This document shows, one piece after another, positions 45,388-56,907 of a DNA stretch of 64,000 bases. The first letter of the stretch is position 1. Every line of letters starts with the position of its first letter. The translations under genes and the position numbers were made by a program. Where the stretch lies: the NCBI GenBank assembly GCA_963932145.1, contig OZ010588.1:96088341-96152340 (forward strand), given 5' to 3'. The notes under the pieces are model-generated. The model was given only the letters and a program-made list of their open reading frames with translations. It did no database searches and had not been told where the DNA came from. Source of the stretch: Acanthosepion lycidas. Lineage: Eukaryota > Mollusca > Cephalopoda > Sepiida > Sepiidae.

Positions 45388-45990
45388 GTCCTGGGTATAA
45401 CGATAAACTACATCTGCGTCCAGGGTAAGACGATAAACTACATCCAGCAGCAAGGCCTCTGCTCAGGAGGTTTTGAGGAGCGTGGAACCACCTCTTAATT
45501 GCTGGTGATCTCAGGTCCACCCTGACCCGGGGTAGTAGCACCTGTTAGGTCCCCAGCTCTGGGCAAATAGTTAATACCCAAACCTGTGTAAAAATAGGTT
45601 TTAATACCAGAAATACTTTGTAAGAAAAAAATTATTACTAGCAATAATTTTTGAAGGAAAAATTATTATCAGCAATAATTTAAATTTACAGTGAAACATA
45701 TAATGTTGAGTCTGTCGATTTTGATATAGTGCGATCAAAATATTACCAAGTGAGTAATTTAAAAAAAAAAAAAAATTACGAAAATAAAACCATGCAAGAT
45801 TGTAAATTTCCTAAAAGAAATTGGATCGTACTAAAAATATGAGAAATTAAAAAATGGTTCAAATATATATGTATATATACACACCTTTTTTTCACCAAAC
45901 TATGGCTATGGAACTATTTTAAAGATGTTGTTGGCATTAAATGATCCAGTGATGTTGATATACCATAAATAAAAAAGAACCAAACGACCA
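45388..45990 (+). repeat. Bipartite interspersed repeat, copy 6
   Basis: The best-preserved head: CCTGGGTATAACGATAAACT and GGTAAGACGATAAACTACAT in tandem, GCAGCAAGGCCTCTGCTCAG, CACCCTGACCCGGGGTAGTA, GCACCTGTTAGG. A short tail array follows, and the TTGATATACCATAAA end lies at 45957-45972. Confidence 0.8.
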
Positions 45991-46009
45991 ACCAGTTTGA
46001 TCTGTTGGC

Positions 46010-46600
46010 GATGGCTCTCATGGTTCCAGTATTGTCATGTCAACTCCACTATTTGATGTTGTCTAAACATCTTTTGCGTTGTAGTCCCCGCTTGCGACCG
46101 CCTTCAACAATGTCTAAAAGATATGTATTTAATCATCATCATCATCCTTATCACCAGTCTCTTGACTGTTTCAATCGTTGGAATGGGGTGGGGCAACCTA
46201 AAGAGAGAAGAATCAGGAAACGTCCTCCAGCATGACCTGATGGCAATAGCTCTCAAGTGTTCTACCCGCCCACTCTTTTATATCTAACAGGTTTCTCTGT
46301 GCCATGCATAATGGTCTTTCAGAGGCTGTTATGCGGTTTGACGTAGCCAAACCATGGCATCTTCCGACGCTGAATAGTAGCGAGAAGAGTCTCCCTGTCG
46401 GCCCACAAGACTTTCAGGCTTGCTCCGAACATAGTCATTGGTTTTTTGCTCGCAGTAGAAAATGCTAAGGATCTGTATCCAGCATTTGTTCCTCAAAGTC
46501 CAGATCCTTTTTCGTGGCTCAACAAGTTTTGTAGTCTCACACGCTTTATAAAGATTTCTAAGATGTATATATTCTGAACTGAAATCAAACATCTCTTTTA
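46010..46600 (-). pseudogene. RTE LINE C-terminus with 3' UTR
   Basis: Minus-strand text reads RIWTLRNKCWIQILSIFYCE, QKTNDYVRSKPESLVG and, shifted, HYAWHRET and the LPHPIPTIETVKR UTR stretch. This follows the FExxCLRRILRISYxExKTNxYVRSxVESLVGPQEPLLATVKRRKMxWFGHV order of RTE elements. The conserved block after SLVG is frameshifted or replaced (RQGDSSRYYSASEDAMVWL). The 3' UTR ends in a short ATC tract near 46135-46145. Confidence 0.7.
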
Positions 46601-46619
46601 AACAGAATAACACAGACTA

Positions 46620-47260
46620 AAATATACCATTCTTTGCTTTTGTTCCTGCAAAGTCAAGTAGATATGACATTATTATATTGACATCATTTCAGTTTACGAA
46701 ACTATTTACAAGTTAAAGCATATTGAAAATTAAAACCATTGCTTTATATGTAGCCTAGAATAGCCTAAGGGATAAAACGACCATGTAGATGTGTGAAATT
46801 TTATATAATTGTTTCTCGTTTATGTATTCTACATATTTCAAACTTTTCTATCTGATTCTAAGCCAAAGTATCATTTTGGTTTCCATTTTCCATCTCTTTC
46901 CTGTGTCCTATATATCCATAAGGAAACTGACCTGTATTCAGTACCATACTATTTTTAATCTTTCGATTGCCAACTGTTTTCTCTGTAGTAGATTGAGTTG
47001 TTAAAAATTAATTTTCTACTGCTTGCTCTAATATTCAGTAGGGTTGATATATCGTAGTTGGTTTGGATCTGCCTCTGAATCTCGGGGATCCTCATATGAC
47101 TATAGTTTTCTACGTATAGTATATATTATGCAAGTGATAAATTCAAAATATATTCATAGATATATGAATATATTCAAAATATACTTCAAAGTTAATAACA
47201 TGAAGTAACCCGATGTTTTCTGTCGATAAAGAACCATCACTTTAATATAAACATATATAT
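46620..47260. other. AT-rich interval, nothing recognised
   Basis: A hydrophobic frame at 46789-47004 has no family signature. Confidence 0.4.
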
Positions 47261-47265
47261 ATATA

Positions 47266-47340
47266 TTAGGTTGATGCCAAAATAAGGTCGGCTTTGACGT
47301 TAAAAAATACGTCAAAAACCGACATTATTTTTGCACCAAC

Positions 47341-47344
<4 letters not shown>
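47266..47344. mobile_element. Palindromic mariner-type MITE, copy 6 (79 bp)
   Basis: TTAGGTTGATGCCAAAATAA pairs with TTATTTTTGCACCAACCTAA. The centre GACGTTAAAAAATACGTC is shared with the 1751-1829 copy. It sits between (TA)n on the left and a long (TA)n(GT)n array on the right. Confidence 0.9.
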
Positions 47345-47436
<92 letters not shown>

Positions 47437-47452
47437 CGTGTGTGTGAGGTAT
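47345..47452. repeat. (TA)n(GT)n microsatellite
   Basis: About 75 bp TA followed by about 30 bp of GT with GCGT variants, starting at the MITE boundary. Confidence 0.95.
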
Positions 47453-47837
47453 ATAAAAATATTTTGACAAACTTTACGGGAGGTTTCCTCGCAGCAAAAC
47501 AAGTACAAAAATTCATATAAACGTAAGTTCGCGCATCCTTCGAAATCTGATACAACCGTGCAGCCTGGCGTCCATTGTCATTCACACAGCCGTATGTAAA
47601 TATCATATATGCCTGCTCCCGATAACAATATCTTGCCATTGTTAAAAGGAACACTTCACAGTTAACTCAATACCATAAATGTTAAACAATGAAGGGAGCC
47701 AAGCAACAAATGTACACGAATGACAAATGTAACATAGTCTACGTAGGAGAAGAGCAACATCTACCATTTAGCTGCTTTAAACTTAATAATTGAAAAATGG
47801 ATTTACAGATATATGTTTATATTAAAAATTTTAATAT

Positions 47838-47990
47838 ATATATATCCTTGCCGTACGCCAATGCCTTAGGGATATAATCTCCGACTGGTACCAAGTCAGT
47901 CGGGGTTCAATCCCGGCTTGAGGCAATCGGATGTCTAACTATAATGATGAGCTACAAAACAGTCCGTCTGTGGATAACTATATATAAATA
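47838..47990 (+). repeat. SINE family T4, copy 3 with tRNA-like head
   Basis: CCTTGCCGTACGCCAATGCC, ACTGGTACCAAGTCAGTCGG and GGGGTTCAATCCCGG (a clear B box) head the element. GGATGTCTAACTATAATGAT and AGTCCGTCTGTGGATAACTA match the T4 end. This copy shows best that T4 is tRNA-derived. Confidence 0.7.
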
Positions 47991-47991
47991 T

Positions 47992-48399
47992 ATTAAAATT
48001 AAATTAATTGTCGGACTTTGTCCATTTCATAATGTGTGACGTCATTTGTTTACATTTGATATGCCATGAGCAGATATGAATGTACGTGAGAGATTCATGG
48101 AACATCGAAGTTTAAATACAGTACAACCGACCTTGCTAACCGAACGCTCCTTCGTGGCCAATCGGTAAATGCACGTCAAGCTAGATGACGGTTCCGTATA
48201 GGATACAGATTCGAATCCTGTCGGAGGACGAATATTTTCTGTGAAAATTTCTCGGACATTCAGGCCTGTAAATGTTGTTTAGTACTGTTTATTATAAACA
48301 GAGCATTTACTGAAATATTTATATCAATGAAAAGAATGTATAAACATAAAAATGTCTTAAATTAATTGTCGGAATTTGTCCATTTCATAATGTGTGACG

Positions 48400-48404
<5 letters not shown>
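47992..48404 (+). repeat. tRNA-derived SINE family T2, full unit with direct terminal repeats
   Basis: A tRNA-like core with acceptor-like TCCTTCG/CGGAGGA arms has A box TGGCCAATCGG and B box GATTCGAATCC. It lies between two copies of ATTGTCGGACTTTGTCCATT...TGTGTGACGTCAT (48008 and 48365), giving a period of about 357 bp. Variant copies with more than one unit (32.4 kb) suggest the family can be tandem. Confidence 0.78.

Positions 48405-48464
<60 letters not shown>
48404..48464. repeat. (TA)n microsatellite
   Basis: About 30 TA units at the end of the T2 SINE. Confidence 0.95.
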
Positions 48465-48469
<5 letters not shown>

Positions 48470-48805
48470 GACACCGCAGATGGTTTTGGTTATAATGTTG
48501 ATTTAATATATATATGTTATATTTTAGTCTTCATATTTCTGCTATACGTGTTTCCGTTCTCGTGAGCTTCTTCAGACAATAAATGAAATGTATTTTTAAT
48601 ACTAATATATATTCCTATGTATATGTATCTGCGTATATACTTATCGATATATGTGTATGTTTGTTCCTTATTATAAGACAGTATGTATATTTAGGGAGGA
48701 TCATCAGCTCTCGTACCAAACTTCATGGTTTTATGAACATTTTTACCAACAGTCCATAAAGGAGTTCAAGTCTCACTAACAAATACAGAAAACGAATGAT
48801 GAGAC

Positions 48806-48966
48806 TGTCTATATTTCTGAGATGAGGTATTGTATGCACTATTTACATTATTCAGACTATCTATCGTCCCCATCTTTGTCACCATATTTATTTATATTTA
48901 TTTAGTAATAAATATGGCCACAAACAGGAGGACACTAGTCCGAATAATGTAAATAGTGAATAGGCA
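48806..48966. repeat. Inverted SINE T1 fragment pair
   Basis: Antisense end (TGTCTATATTTCTGAGATGA, TTTACATTATTCAGACTATC, CACCATATTTATT) to about 48898, then sense end (AATAAATATGGCCACAAACA, AGTCCGAATAATGTAAATAG). Only the 3' ends remain, facing each other. Confidence 0.7.
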
Positions 48967-49209
48967 CTAAAAGAACATAAGGAAAATTTATTTCTTTTAA
49001 AAATATAATCCACCATCAGATCGACTTTAATAGGATAATTCTCGCAGATCTATCTAGACCCAACGATGCTGTACACACATTTTGGTAAAAGAGAAATTAT
49101 ATGACGATGCTTATTTTTGCTCCATTTAAGAAGATACATATAATGATCGGTAATATATTACATTTATCCGAGATCACATCACGTCATATGACGTTATCTG
49201 TGGCAAGTA

Positions 49210-49420
49210 AGGTTCTAGGTACATCATCTGTACCACAGCTATAGTATCAGTGGTGTGTGTACTGCAAGATAACCCGACGGAGACCATCCACATTCAGGCT
49301 GGTTTTGAATTCAGAATTTTACATCTACTACCTGGAACAAAGAGAACTCAGTGTTCCCTACCATTTAACATATAGCTGGGCTGGAAAGATACCGATGAAT
49401 GCTTCTTTTATTTTACCAAA
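49210..49420 (-). repeat. Possible SINE T3-like fragment
   Basis: GAGACCATCCACATTCAGGC and ATATAGCTGGGCTGGAAAGA resemble parts of the 22.0-22.2 kb T3 copy. Low certainty. Confidence 0.35.
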
Positions 49421-49754
49421 GAGTGCGTAAATGAACTCGACCTGGATTCAAACGTTGCTTGTAGATTTATATTTTCTAATCGTTAACCATTTCTCTAACC
49501 GTACATTCATATCGGAGATGAGACTTCCATAAATCGATTTTGCAAATGCCATTGAAACATTTTCATCCGCCATTTTGTCGACAATTTTGCCTTCCGGTTC
49601 GGTAGGCGTCAGTGGCCGTGTTGTTGTTGTGGTGAATTATTCAGAGTCTTATCAATTATATGGACGCTTGGCAAAGAAATCGAAAGTTGTCACATTCGAT
49701 TTCTGACCCTGACAACTGAGTTCGAATTTCATTATAGTCGATTTGACCGGGAGT

Positions 49755-50115
49755 TAACTTTCTGATGAGATTGGGTCTGTGAGGAAAGGCAAGCCAATCC
49801 CGCGACACGTTAGCAAATATTCCATAAAATCGTACCACGGTTTGATCCAAGCATTGTGATTGAACTTGGGTAAACGGAACTGTGATGTGATTGGACTTGT
49901 GAGGGGAGCCAATCCATGTCTGCGACACCTCTGGAAAAATTCCATAAAATCTTACCACGGTTTGATCCAAGCTTTGTGATTGAAATTGGGTGAACGAAAC
50001 TGTAGTGTGATTGGACTTGTGAGGGGAGGTAAGCCAAGTCTGCGACACCTTTGTAAAAATTCCATAAAATCCTACCACTGTTTGATCCAAGCATTGTGTT
50101 TGGAATTGTGTAAAC
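49755..50115 (-). repeat. Three 120-bp tandem units, open in one frame
   Basis: TCCATAAAAT occurs at 49821, 49941 and 50061, exactly 120 bp apart. The units agree closely throughout (TACCACGGTTTGATCCAAGC, TGTGATTGGACTTGTGAGGG). A minus-strand frame of 154 codons crosses all three and encodes a 40-residue repeat (core CLDQTVVRFYGIF, then SQTW..SPHKSNH). No domain, splice context or homologue is known to me, so I list it as a repeat rather than a gene. Confidence 0.85.
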
Positions 50116-50124
50116 GACACTGTT

Positions 50125-50685
50125 CAGCAGCCGTTGATCTTACGTAACTGGCCGAGGGTTTGAGCGTCCTGTCCTTGTCCCCAAAATTGATCATGCCAGG
50201 TCGTGCGCTCTCTCAAAGTAACTCTTTGCTCAGCATAGATGCAGTATAAAAAACGGTGAAGGTTTCTTTAATTGATTATGGTTAGCCATCGTGACAAAGC
50301 GGTATGCACAGATATGAATAGTACGCTGACATTATTATTAATTCTATTCTTAGCATGTGGCTTCCACAAATGTATTGTATAAGTCCTGTTTTCTGATCAC
50401 CAAAAAAAAAAGACTTTCAATTTTTGCAGAAAGTGATATGATTGGATGTCAACTTATCGGACTTGAGAACCAAATACTGTAACCTATATTTTTACCATAC
50501 TACCATCTCGATACATACATGACTGATTTATTTTTTTACGGTTTATCAACCTTTTTTTGAAAAAATTAAGAGCATATTTTTTCGATTGTAAGAATATTTG
50601 TATTGTAGATAATAATGAGGTATTGACACAAACTCTAATAATTAACCGATATCTGGGAGTAGAAGTGGTGGATTGATGTGTTTCT
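50125..50685. other. Unassigned interval
   Basis: No coding or repeat signal recognised. Confidence 0.4.
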
Positions 50686-50689
50686 CACG

Positions 50690-50830
50690 AGTATTTGTGC
50701 GTCAGAGAATATTACAAGTCCAACTGGAATTGGAACTCGGTTCTTCGATTTATAAATTCGATCCATTACACATTACACCATCCGCACATCCAAACATACA
50801 GCTACTGATATTCCGGAGCGGTAGCCCATC
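50690..50830 (-). repeat. Possible tRNA-derived SINE T3 head
   Basis: The minus strand reads GGTGTAATGTGTAATGGATC and GAGTTCCAATTCC, the same A/B-box pair as at 42.7 kb. Confidence 0.5.
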
Positions 50831-51779
50831 CACTGGCCAGGCTCGACGTGGCTAAACGTCGGTGAGGACAGGTGTTTCAACACCATATTGTTGTAACTTT
50901 TTTACGTACACGATGTACGTTTTATCTGTCTACGTCAACAGAGACTATGATTTGTGCTTGAGGCAACACGAATAAAGTCGTCGTATGGCAAACATGGGTC
51001 AGTATTTTCAGTTTTGTCAGGTGCTTGTGGCATTAGGGTTATCTACGCGCAAAGTGAAATCGATGATCTAAGTTTATATCCGTTCTAGCCAATTTCGTAA
51101 CCATCTCTTGCGGCAATGGAGTCAGTAGCAGGTTTGCTCTTTACGCTTGGAGGACAGAGATCAGATTTTGACGTTCATTGAAACTGCTGCCTATAAGCTA
51201 AATAATCAGAAGCCATTTCTGACAACATATTACTAGAAATGAAGAAGACAATTAAAGCAACAATTTTAATGTAATTGGCAAAGAAGTAACACGTAGAGAA
51301 ATAAAAATGAAGATACTTGACCATGGTAATATCAGTGATGATATAAATAATAACTTTCTTGCATGTAAAATTTAAAAAAATGCCGTACATTAGTTATGGT
51401 TCGGTCTTACGCTAGACAGGGGGTCAGAAAAGCACGATCCAACAAATCAACTTGTCACCCCATGCCCTACAGTGACCAGATTGTTTATTATATTTAAATT
51501 CTTCGTAGACAGTTATCAATATCTAAACTTTTTTACCAATAAATGCTAGAAGGGACAATTTTCATGACGGATAATGATCGCAGATCGTCTGTGTTCCTTT
51601 ATTTTGGAAAGGGTAATAAATTTTTGTGTGCGCGGTCACTGTAAGTTCGTGTATATATCTATTGTTTTTTTATAAGCATTACGCCCCGAGCAAGGCGTGA
51701 AGCCACTAGGATGCAGGGGGGGTGCAGAAGATTTGGATCGAGAGCAGATAGGAGTGATAGAGGAAAGGATGAAGAGAGG

Positions 51780-52340
51780 GATAGTGATCAAGGTAACTGG
51801 ACATGTCGATTGACATTATTTTTGAATAGTTGGAGATTATAGCTCTCAGGGAAACAGTAATTGGGAAGGGTGTTCCCCAGGCGAGAGGTGCGAGGTGTGA
51901 AGCTATTGGAGTAGAAGAGACGGCTACATTTAGTAGTTTCTACAGTGAAAGGTTGAGAGGGGATGTCAGCCTCGTAGGGCGCTTGAATTCATGGAGTCTG
52001 GGAACCAGAGAAAGCAGCTCAGCGGAGCAATTACCATGAAAGTATTTGTAGAAAAGACAGAGAGAGTCGACGGCTCGTCTGTGAGAAAGTGACTGTAGAC
52101 GAGATGCCAGATCAGGGCCAATTACATTACATATCCGTCTTTAGATCTTGTCAAGAATTCCTCGGTAAACAGAAGGTGCCCCAGACCATATATGGCAGCA
52201 ATACTCCATGCAAGGGCGAATGGTTGATTTGTATATCTGAAGTATCGATTCCGGGGAGAAAAATTTCCTGGTGCGGCACAGAGCTTGACAGGGCAAATGT
52301 TTGAGCCCCCACCCTGGCAATTGCCATCAACAATAAGTGA
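51780..52340 (-). pseudogene. LINE reverse-transcriptase C-terminus
   Basis: The minus-strand end reads FTVETTKCSRLFYSNSFTPR then TSRLGNTLPNYCFPESYNLQ and LFKNNVNRHV. This corresponds closely to the FLPRTSRLWNSLPxxxFPxSYxLxxFKxNVNRHL ending of CR1/Jockey-like LINE ORF2 proteins; LWN is changed to LGN. The upstream part (52.1-52.3 kb) is out of frame. It is antisense-colinear with fragments at 6.5, 16.5 and 55.7 kb, which form one family. Confidence 0.7.
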
Positions 52341-52467
52341 AAGTGAAGTGATTATAGAGTGGAAATGACGAAAAACTTAATTTTCCTTATGATTCTTATT
52401 AAAACCTACAGGATACATACGCAAATATGTTGAAATAACGAAAAATAACAAGACATTTATATATTTT

Positions 52468-52553
52468 TGTTGTGGTTATCCGCGTGAGTTCCAATTCTCG
52501 TTCATCAAGTTGTTGTAGTTGTCCGCGTGAGTTCGAATCCTCGCTCGCCAAGT
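52468..52553 (-). repeat. Duplicated primer-binding-site region (2 x 43 bp)
   Basis: Two tandem 43-bp units, each TTGTTGT.GTT.TCCGCGTGAG followed by a tRNA 3'-end-like segment. The LTR-proximal one has GTTCGAATCCTCGCTCGCCA (52531-52550), an ideal tRNA terminus with CCA. The distal one (GTTCCAATTCTCGTTCATCA, 52488-52507) is degraded. On the minus strand this is a TGGCGAGCGAGGATTCGAAC primer-binding site three bases from the LTR end. Confidence 0.75.
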
Positions 52554-53033
52554 TGTTGTGGATTCCGAGATGAATTCGGTCTCCAAGGAATGACAAACGC
52601 AATAATTAAATATAATAAATAAAATGTATTTACACAATCATACAAAGAGTAATACTGTTAGTAAGTCCAGGAACGTGGTTAGTAGCAAATACAGATACAT
52701 ATATACAGTCTCGAAGTAGGACTTCCTTAGAGTCTACGTGCTTGTAACTGACTTCTACAAGAGGTTATCTCACACTATCCGACTGCCGACTACTACTACT
52801 GACTACGGACTACCCTCTTCACTGACTGTAACTCTGGGTATTTAACGGCAGCAGTCCAGGTACAAGTGGTAGAGTCCACTTATATGAAAAAGGGGTGGAC
52901 CCCATAATAATTTTGGACATTTATTGTTCTAGAGTCACAGTTTAAAAACTGATACACAACTGGTTGCACATGTAGCTAGCAACTATATCCCATAAAAATA
53001 TTTATTGTTGTATAAATTTGCACCCCTGCCACA
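52554..53033 (-). mobile_element. LTR of an LTR retrotransposon (480 bp)
   Basis: On the minus strand the segment starts TGTGGCAGGGGTGCAAATTT and ends GAATCCACAACA, giving the TG...CA termini of an LTR. A TATA-like CATATAAG lies near 52881 and a second AT-rich box, GTTAAATACCC, near 52850. A tRNA primer-binding site follows three bases beyond the 3' end. No second LTR and no gag or pol remnant was recognised on the internal side, so the element is a truncated 5' end. Superfamily cannot be told from the LTR alone. Confidence 0.75.
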
Positions 53034-53227
53034 GACTATGCCACCCTTGGACGCTTCTGTCTATTTTTTATACTCGTGATAGATTTTAGTGACATTTACA
53101 TAGCTTGAAGTAAACTTAGCGCAACTTCTTTAAATAATAAATTTGTATATCGATAAAAATATTCTTTGAAAACTGTCATAATTTTACGATTTATTGTAAA
53201 CGAAATTATCAGATATTTCAACACAAG

Positions 53228-53430
53228 AGTAGCATATTTACATTTCTTGGGAATATTATCGCCATCTATATCGCCATATTCACGACGTTTCGGCTGTTGT
53301 ACGCTCCAGATTTCTTCAGGTGTTATTTGTTGGAATTTCAAACCAAACACTATGTTCAGTCCATGGGGAGAGATTGCTTTAATTTCACGTGGTATGCCTA
53401 CAATGCGAATATTTCGCCTACCCACTGGTG
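53228..53430 (-). repeat. tRNA-derived SINE family T1, minus copy (diverged)
   Basis: Antisense CACGACGTTTCGGCTGTTGT, CGCTCCAGATTTCTTCAGGT and ATTTCACGTGGTATGCC match T1. About 100 bp at 53485-53575 (AAAAACTGAATTTTCCTTAT onward) repeats 52372-52450. Confidence 0.6.
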
Positions 53431-53579
53431 GCAGTTCGTATAAACAATACGAAGAAGTGAACAGCGAGTTGGGTAGAGAGTGGAACTGGTGAAAAACTGA
53501 ATTTTCCTTATGGTTCTAAATAAAACCAAGAGGTTACATATATAATCATGTTCAGATAAGAATAACAAAGAAAATAATA

Positions 53580-55125
53580 GATTTCGAATATGTATTGATC
53601 TGGAGGCAACATTTGACACTCCATTAATAAATGTATATTTTTTTTTATAACAGACAAGGTTATTTTGGCATATATAACACCAAAAATGTCTAAAAGCTAA
53701 AACAATGAAAACGTCATAAGTGAAGTAGACATAAAAATCTATACCGACTTGTTAGTGAAAATGGAAACTAGTCACCTCAAAAATATCATCGCCTAGCCAC
53801 ATCAAAACATAGATATAACTTTAGTAGTGATAAGAAGCTAGGATATATTCTTTTTTTTTACTCCAGAAGAAATAAAAATAGAAATTAGAATCACAATGCG
53901 TGACAGAGGCGAATAGGATAAACATTTTCATGATGACATTTAACATGCAATCAATCCCAGTTAAACTAACAATTGGTTATAATGTAGAAAGGATAGAACA
54001 TTTTATTCGAAATATTAGGGATATATAGGGACACCTCGAGGGTAACTGGAATGGGCGATGTTTACGTATACAATGCGAAAAGAAAGTACTTGGCGACCAC
54101 ATAGATGAATGCCTAAATTCATACAGAAAAGGCAAGCTGTAGAACAGAACGAAAAGAATTTGGCAGAACTTGTGAAATATTTAAAAAAAAAACAGATAAT
54201 CGTAAATTATATATGGAACGTCACTTTTCTAGAAACCCCAAAATGGTGCAATCTACAACATCTTTTACCACAAATACACAAGAAAATTACAAAAAGCTAG
54301 GCTAAAGATTGCTACAAGGGCCGAAGTTTTGTTCCAATTCTTTTTAAAAATATGATTCCAGAACTGAATGAGTTAAAACCTAAAATAACGAAAGCAGATA
54401 AGGACAAAGACAGAAAAAGGAATTTGTACTAAATCTTCTGAAGATTAACCACAAACTAAATCATCCAAATTAAAAAAATAAAAGGGCGCATAATACAAAA
54501 TCAGAAACAGTTACTAAAGACACCACAAAGAAAGTAGCGTTGTCTTAAATCCAACTGAATGAAAAATACATAAGAAAGAAAGATTTCGTAAACAAGACCA
54601 ACCTGAGGTAAAAAAATGGCGAGGAAAAGTAGAATCCATTTTGTAGTTTTTCTAAAAACGATAAACCAAATAATAATATTGTGTTGAATTTTTAGATAAT
54701 TTTGTTTAGTAAAATAATGACAGTTTAAAAAAAAATATGTTTATTGATAAACAAAAACAAAGCCATTCTAGATTATTTAAAAAGTGAATCATCCAAATAA
54801 AACAATGAAAAACGAACAGACACAACAGCGAGTTAAACCTAATCTATAATAGATTCGGAGGACTACGTGAACTGTAGAGCATATAAATATTTTTGGCAAC
54901 ATCCGTGATATGTCAGGGATGCCATGTCTAAGCGCAGGTTTATCGTGACTCGACGTAACTCCCCCACTCCTAAACTCTGACAGTATTTTTCTATTTAGCG
55001 TAGATTTGACTTTCAATTGGTTAATCGAGACACACATTATATTTTTAATTATGTCCTTATACCTGCCTTTACCTTTCGGAAAATGTACGATGGATAAATT
55101 GTCATTTCATTTTAACAGATACATT
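53580..55125. other. Unassigned AT-rich interval
   Basis: Several lysine-rich frames occur (for example 54109-54300), but no motif of known proteins. It could be a decayed transposon 5' region. I cannot support an assignment. Confidence 0.4.
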
Positions 55126-55134
55126 TACCAAAAT

Positions 55135-55560
55135 TCCACACAAAAATATCTTTAAATGATAAATTTATTCAATAAAATCGCCATTGGCTTCAACCACAGC
55201 CTCCAGACGACTTCGGAATCGCTTGCAACTCATCTGGACGACCCCCTTATTTATTGCTGCTAGAATCCGTGTCTTCAGTTCACCTTAGGCGTTGTAAAAG
55301 ATTTGTTTGTCTCTAGCTCAACTGCGCCACACACATAAAATCAAGGGTGTTGCAGTCTGAGGAGTTAGGTGGGTAGATGTATGGGGTGATGTGGTCGCTG
55401 AAATTGTCTGAGCGCACAGATGACTGGGTTCTCCTGCTTGTGTGGAATATCTGTTGCCACACATAGGGTTTTCCATCAGCTACCCTCTTGGTCCAGGACA
55501 GTACTGCCTTCTCAGGACACTTGAGCTAAACTTCCGTGCTGTGTAATGGAGAAATAACTT
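55135..55560 (-). pseudogene. Mariner/IS630-type transposase C-terminal fragment
   Basis: Minus-strand segments read RVADGKPYVWQQ, HTSRRTQSSVRSDNFSDHIT, YPPNSSDCNTLDFMCVA and, later, AIPKSSGGCG. These match the KPYVWQQDSAPCHxSRxTQxWL..NF.D.I.....WPPxSPDxNPLDYxxW order of IS630/Tc1/mariner-group transposases. The DSAP part holding the second catalytic Asp is deleted (WQQ joins directly to a HTS-like segment), and stops follow near 55297. N-terminal and middle regions are absent. It is a different family from the 37-kb mariner. Confidence 0.75.
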
Positions 55561-55599
55561 TGTCATTACGTACGATTAACTCTATTTGTTTGAATTGAC

Positions 55600-56040
55600 A
55601 ATTGATAAGACATTGCCGAAAATCTGGTACTCTGCTTAAATTCATAAAGCTTAGATAATAAAGGGGAAAGTCTACCAGAACAATTACCATGTAATATTTA
55701 TAGAAATGACACAGGACAACTAAATTACGGCGGTGGAAAAGAGGCTAAAGGCAAGATGCCATAACAGTGTATTCTTTCTATATATAGCAGAAGCACCAAA
55801 GAATTTGCCAGCAATATTCAAAGCAAGGACGAATGGTAGATTTATTAATATGTAAGATATATTCTGGCGATAAAACTGTCTAGAACGCCAAAGTGGACTA
55901 ATTGTTTATACGTGCAAAATTAGGAAATGATTCAATATACTCTTTTCATTTCATATCAGCTGAAAACGTTAGTCCGAGAAGAAATGTATCACTTTCCTGG
56001 AGGTTAGCATCAGCCATGCTTATTGAATATTATTATTTAT
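55600..56040 (-). pseudogene. LINE reverse-transcriptase 3' fragment, family C copy
   Basis: At the right edge the minus strand reads MADANLQESDTFLLGLTFSA then DMK-stop, the same block as at 10.6 kb (MADANHQKSDSFQLLGLTFS). The text to the left follows the antisense order of the 52-kb LINE end. The fragment is dead through stops and small deletions. Confidence 0.65.
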
Positions 56041-56860
56041 TATAGATACTTTATTTCATTATATGCGATTGATAATAGTTTCCTTGTTTTCTTCGCCACC
56101 GTTATATCCCACTATAAACCAAAGTGAGATTATTCTGTCTGCCGTGGTATTTAATTCATAGGATAAAAATCATGGCCGGTGTCTTCCATTTACGCATAAG
56201 TGAAATTTCAAGTCAAATCTCCGATTTCATTTGCCATATAATAACAAATTGTATAGCTTGACTTTCAGACGGATCTCCAACAGTCACAAGTGGCGCTTTT
56301 CAATGTCCAGTAGCGCTTGGCTAGCAAATAACGTCCACTTTTGCAACCTAAAAAGAAAGAAACAGATGAGCCAAAGTTAATTGAAGTAATTTCGACATTT
56401 TCAAACCAATCTTCCGCGAGGTAAAAGGAAATATATCCCATATCTATGGGAAAAGCCGTCATGGAAGACTTACGTATCATGAATATAAATTAAGGGGCGT
56501 AGAGAAAAGGATTTCCAAAGAATACGCCAGGATATCATACCGGAATCCAACAGGCTTAAATGTAGTTTAATTTTTTTTTCTATATTGCATCTTATTTCTC
56601 TGCTTTTCTGTTTCTTTCTCTCCAGCTACTTCCGCGTAATAATTATTAACCAGAATCAAAAGATTTTTTTTTTATGTTCCATGCAATATTCTTTCGTTCT
56701 TTCTTTTTCTATCTTTCTTTTTTTTCTGTTTCATTTTTCCGCTGTTGCCGGTACGTCACGGTACTTTCAAAGGTTTCGAGTACGTAAGTGAGTACTACAA
56801 CAAAACAATCTCCGTTACAGAATTTTCAAAAATCTTTAAACGACTCAATAAATATTTCCA
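56041..56860. other. Unassigned interval
   Basis: T-rich sequence with no recognisable gene. A 71-codon minus-strand frame at 56265-56480 has no motif. Confidence 0.4.
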
Positions 56861-56862
56861 AG

Positions 56863-56865
<3 letters not shown>

Positions 56866-56905
<40 letters not shown>
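56866..56905. repeat. (AAT)n microsatellite at LINE 5' junction
   Basis: About 13 AAT units immediately before the first recognisable base of LINE copy A. Confidence 0.9.

Positions 56906-56907
<2 letters not shown>

Noticed and set aside
46789..47004. Small membrane protein
   Set aside because: The hydrophobic composition is expected from T-rich sequence; no initiation context or family match was recognised.
48125..48230. Functional tRNA gene with long variable arm
   Set aside because: The segment occurs in several diverged copies with a shared non-tRNA 3' part, so it is the head of a SINE.
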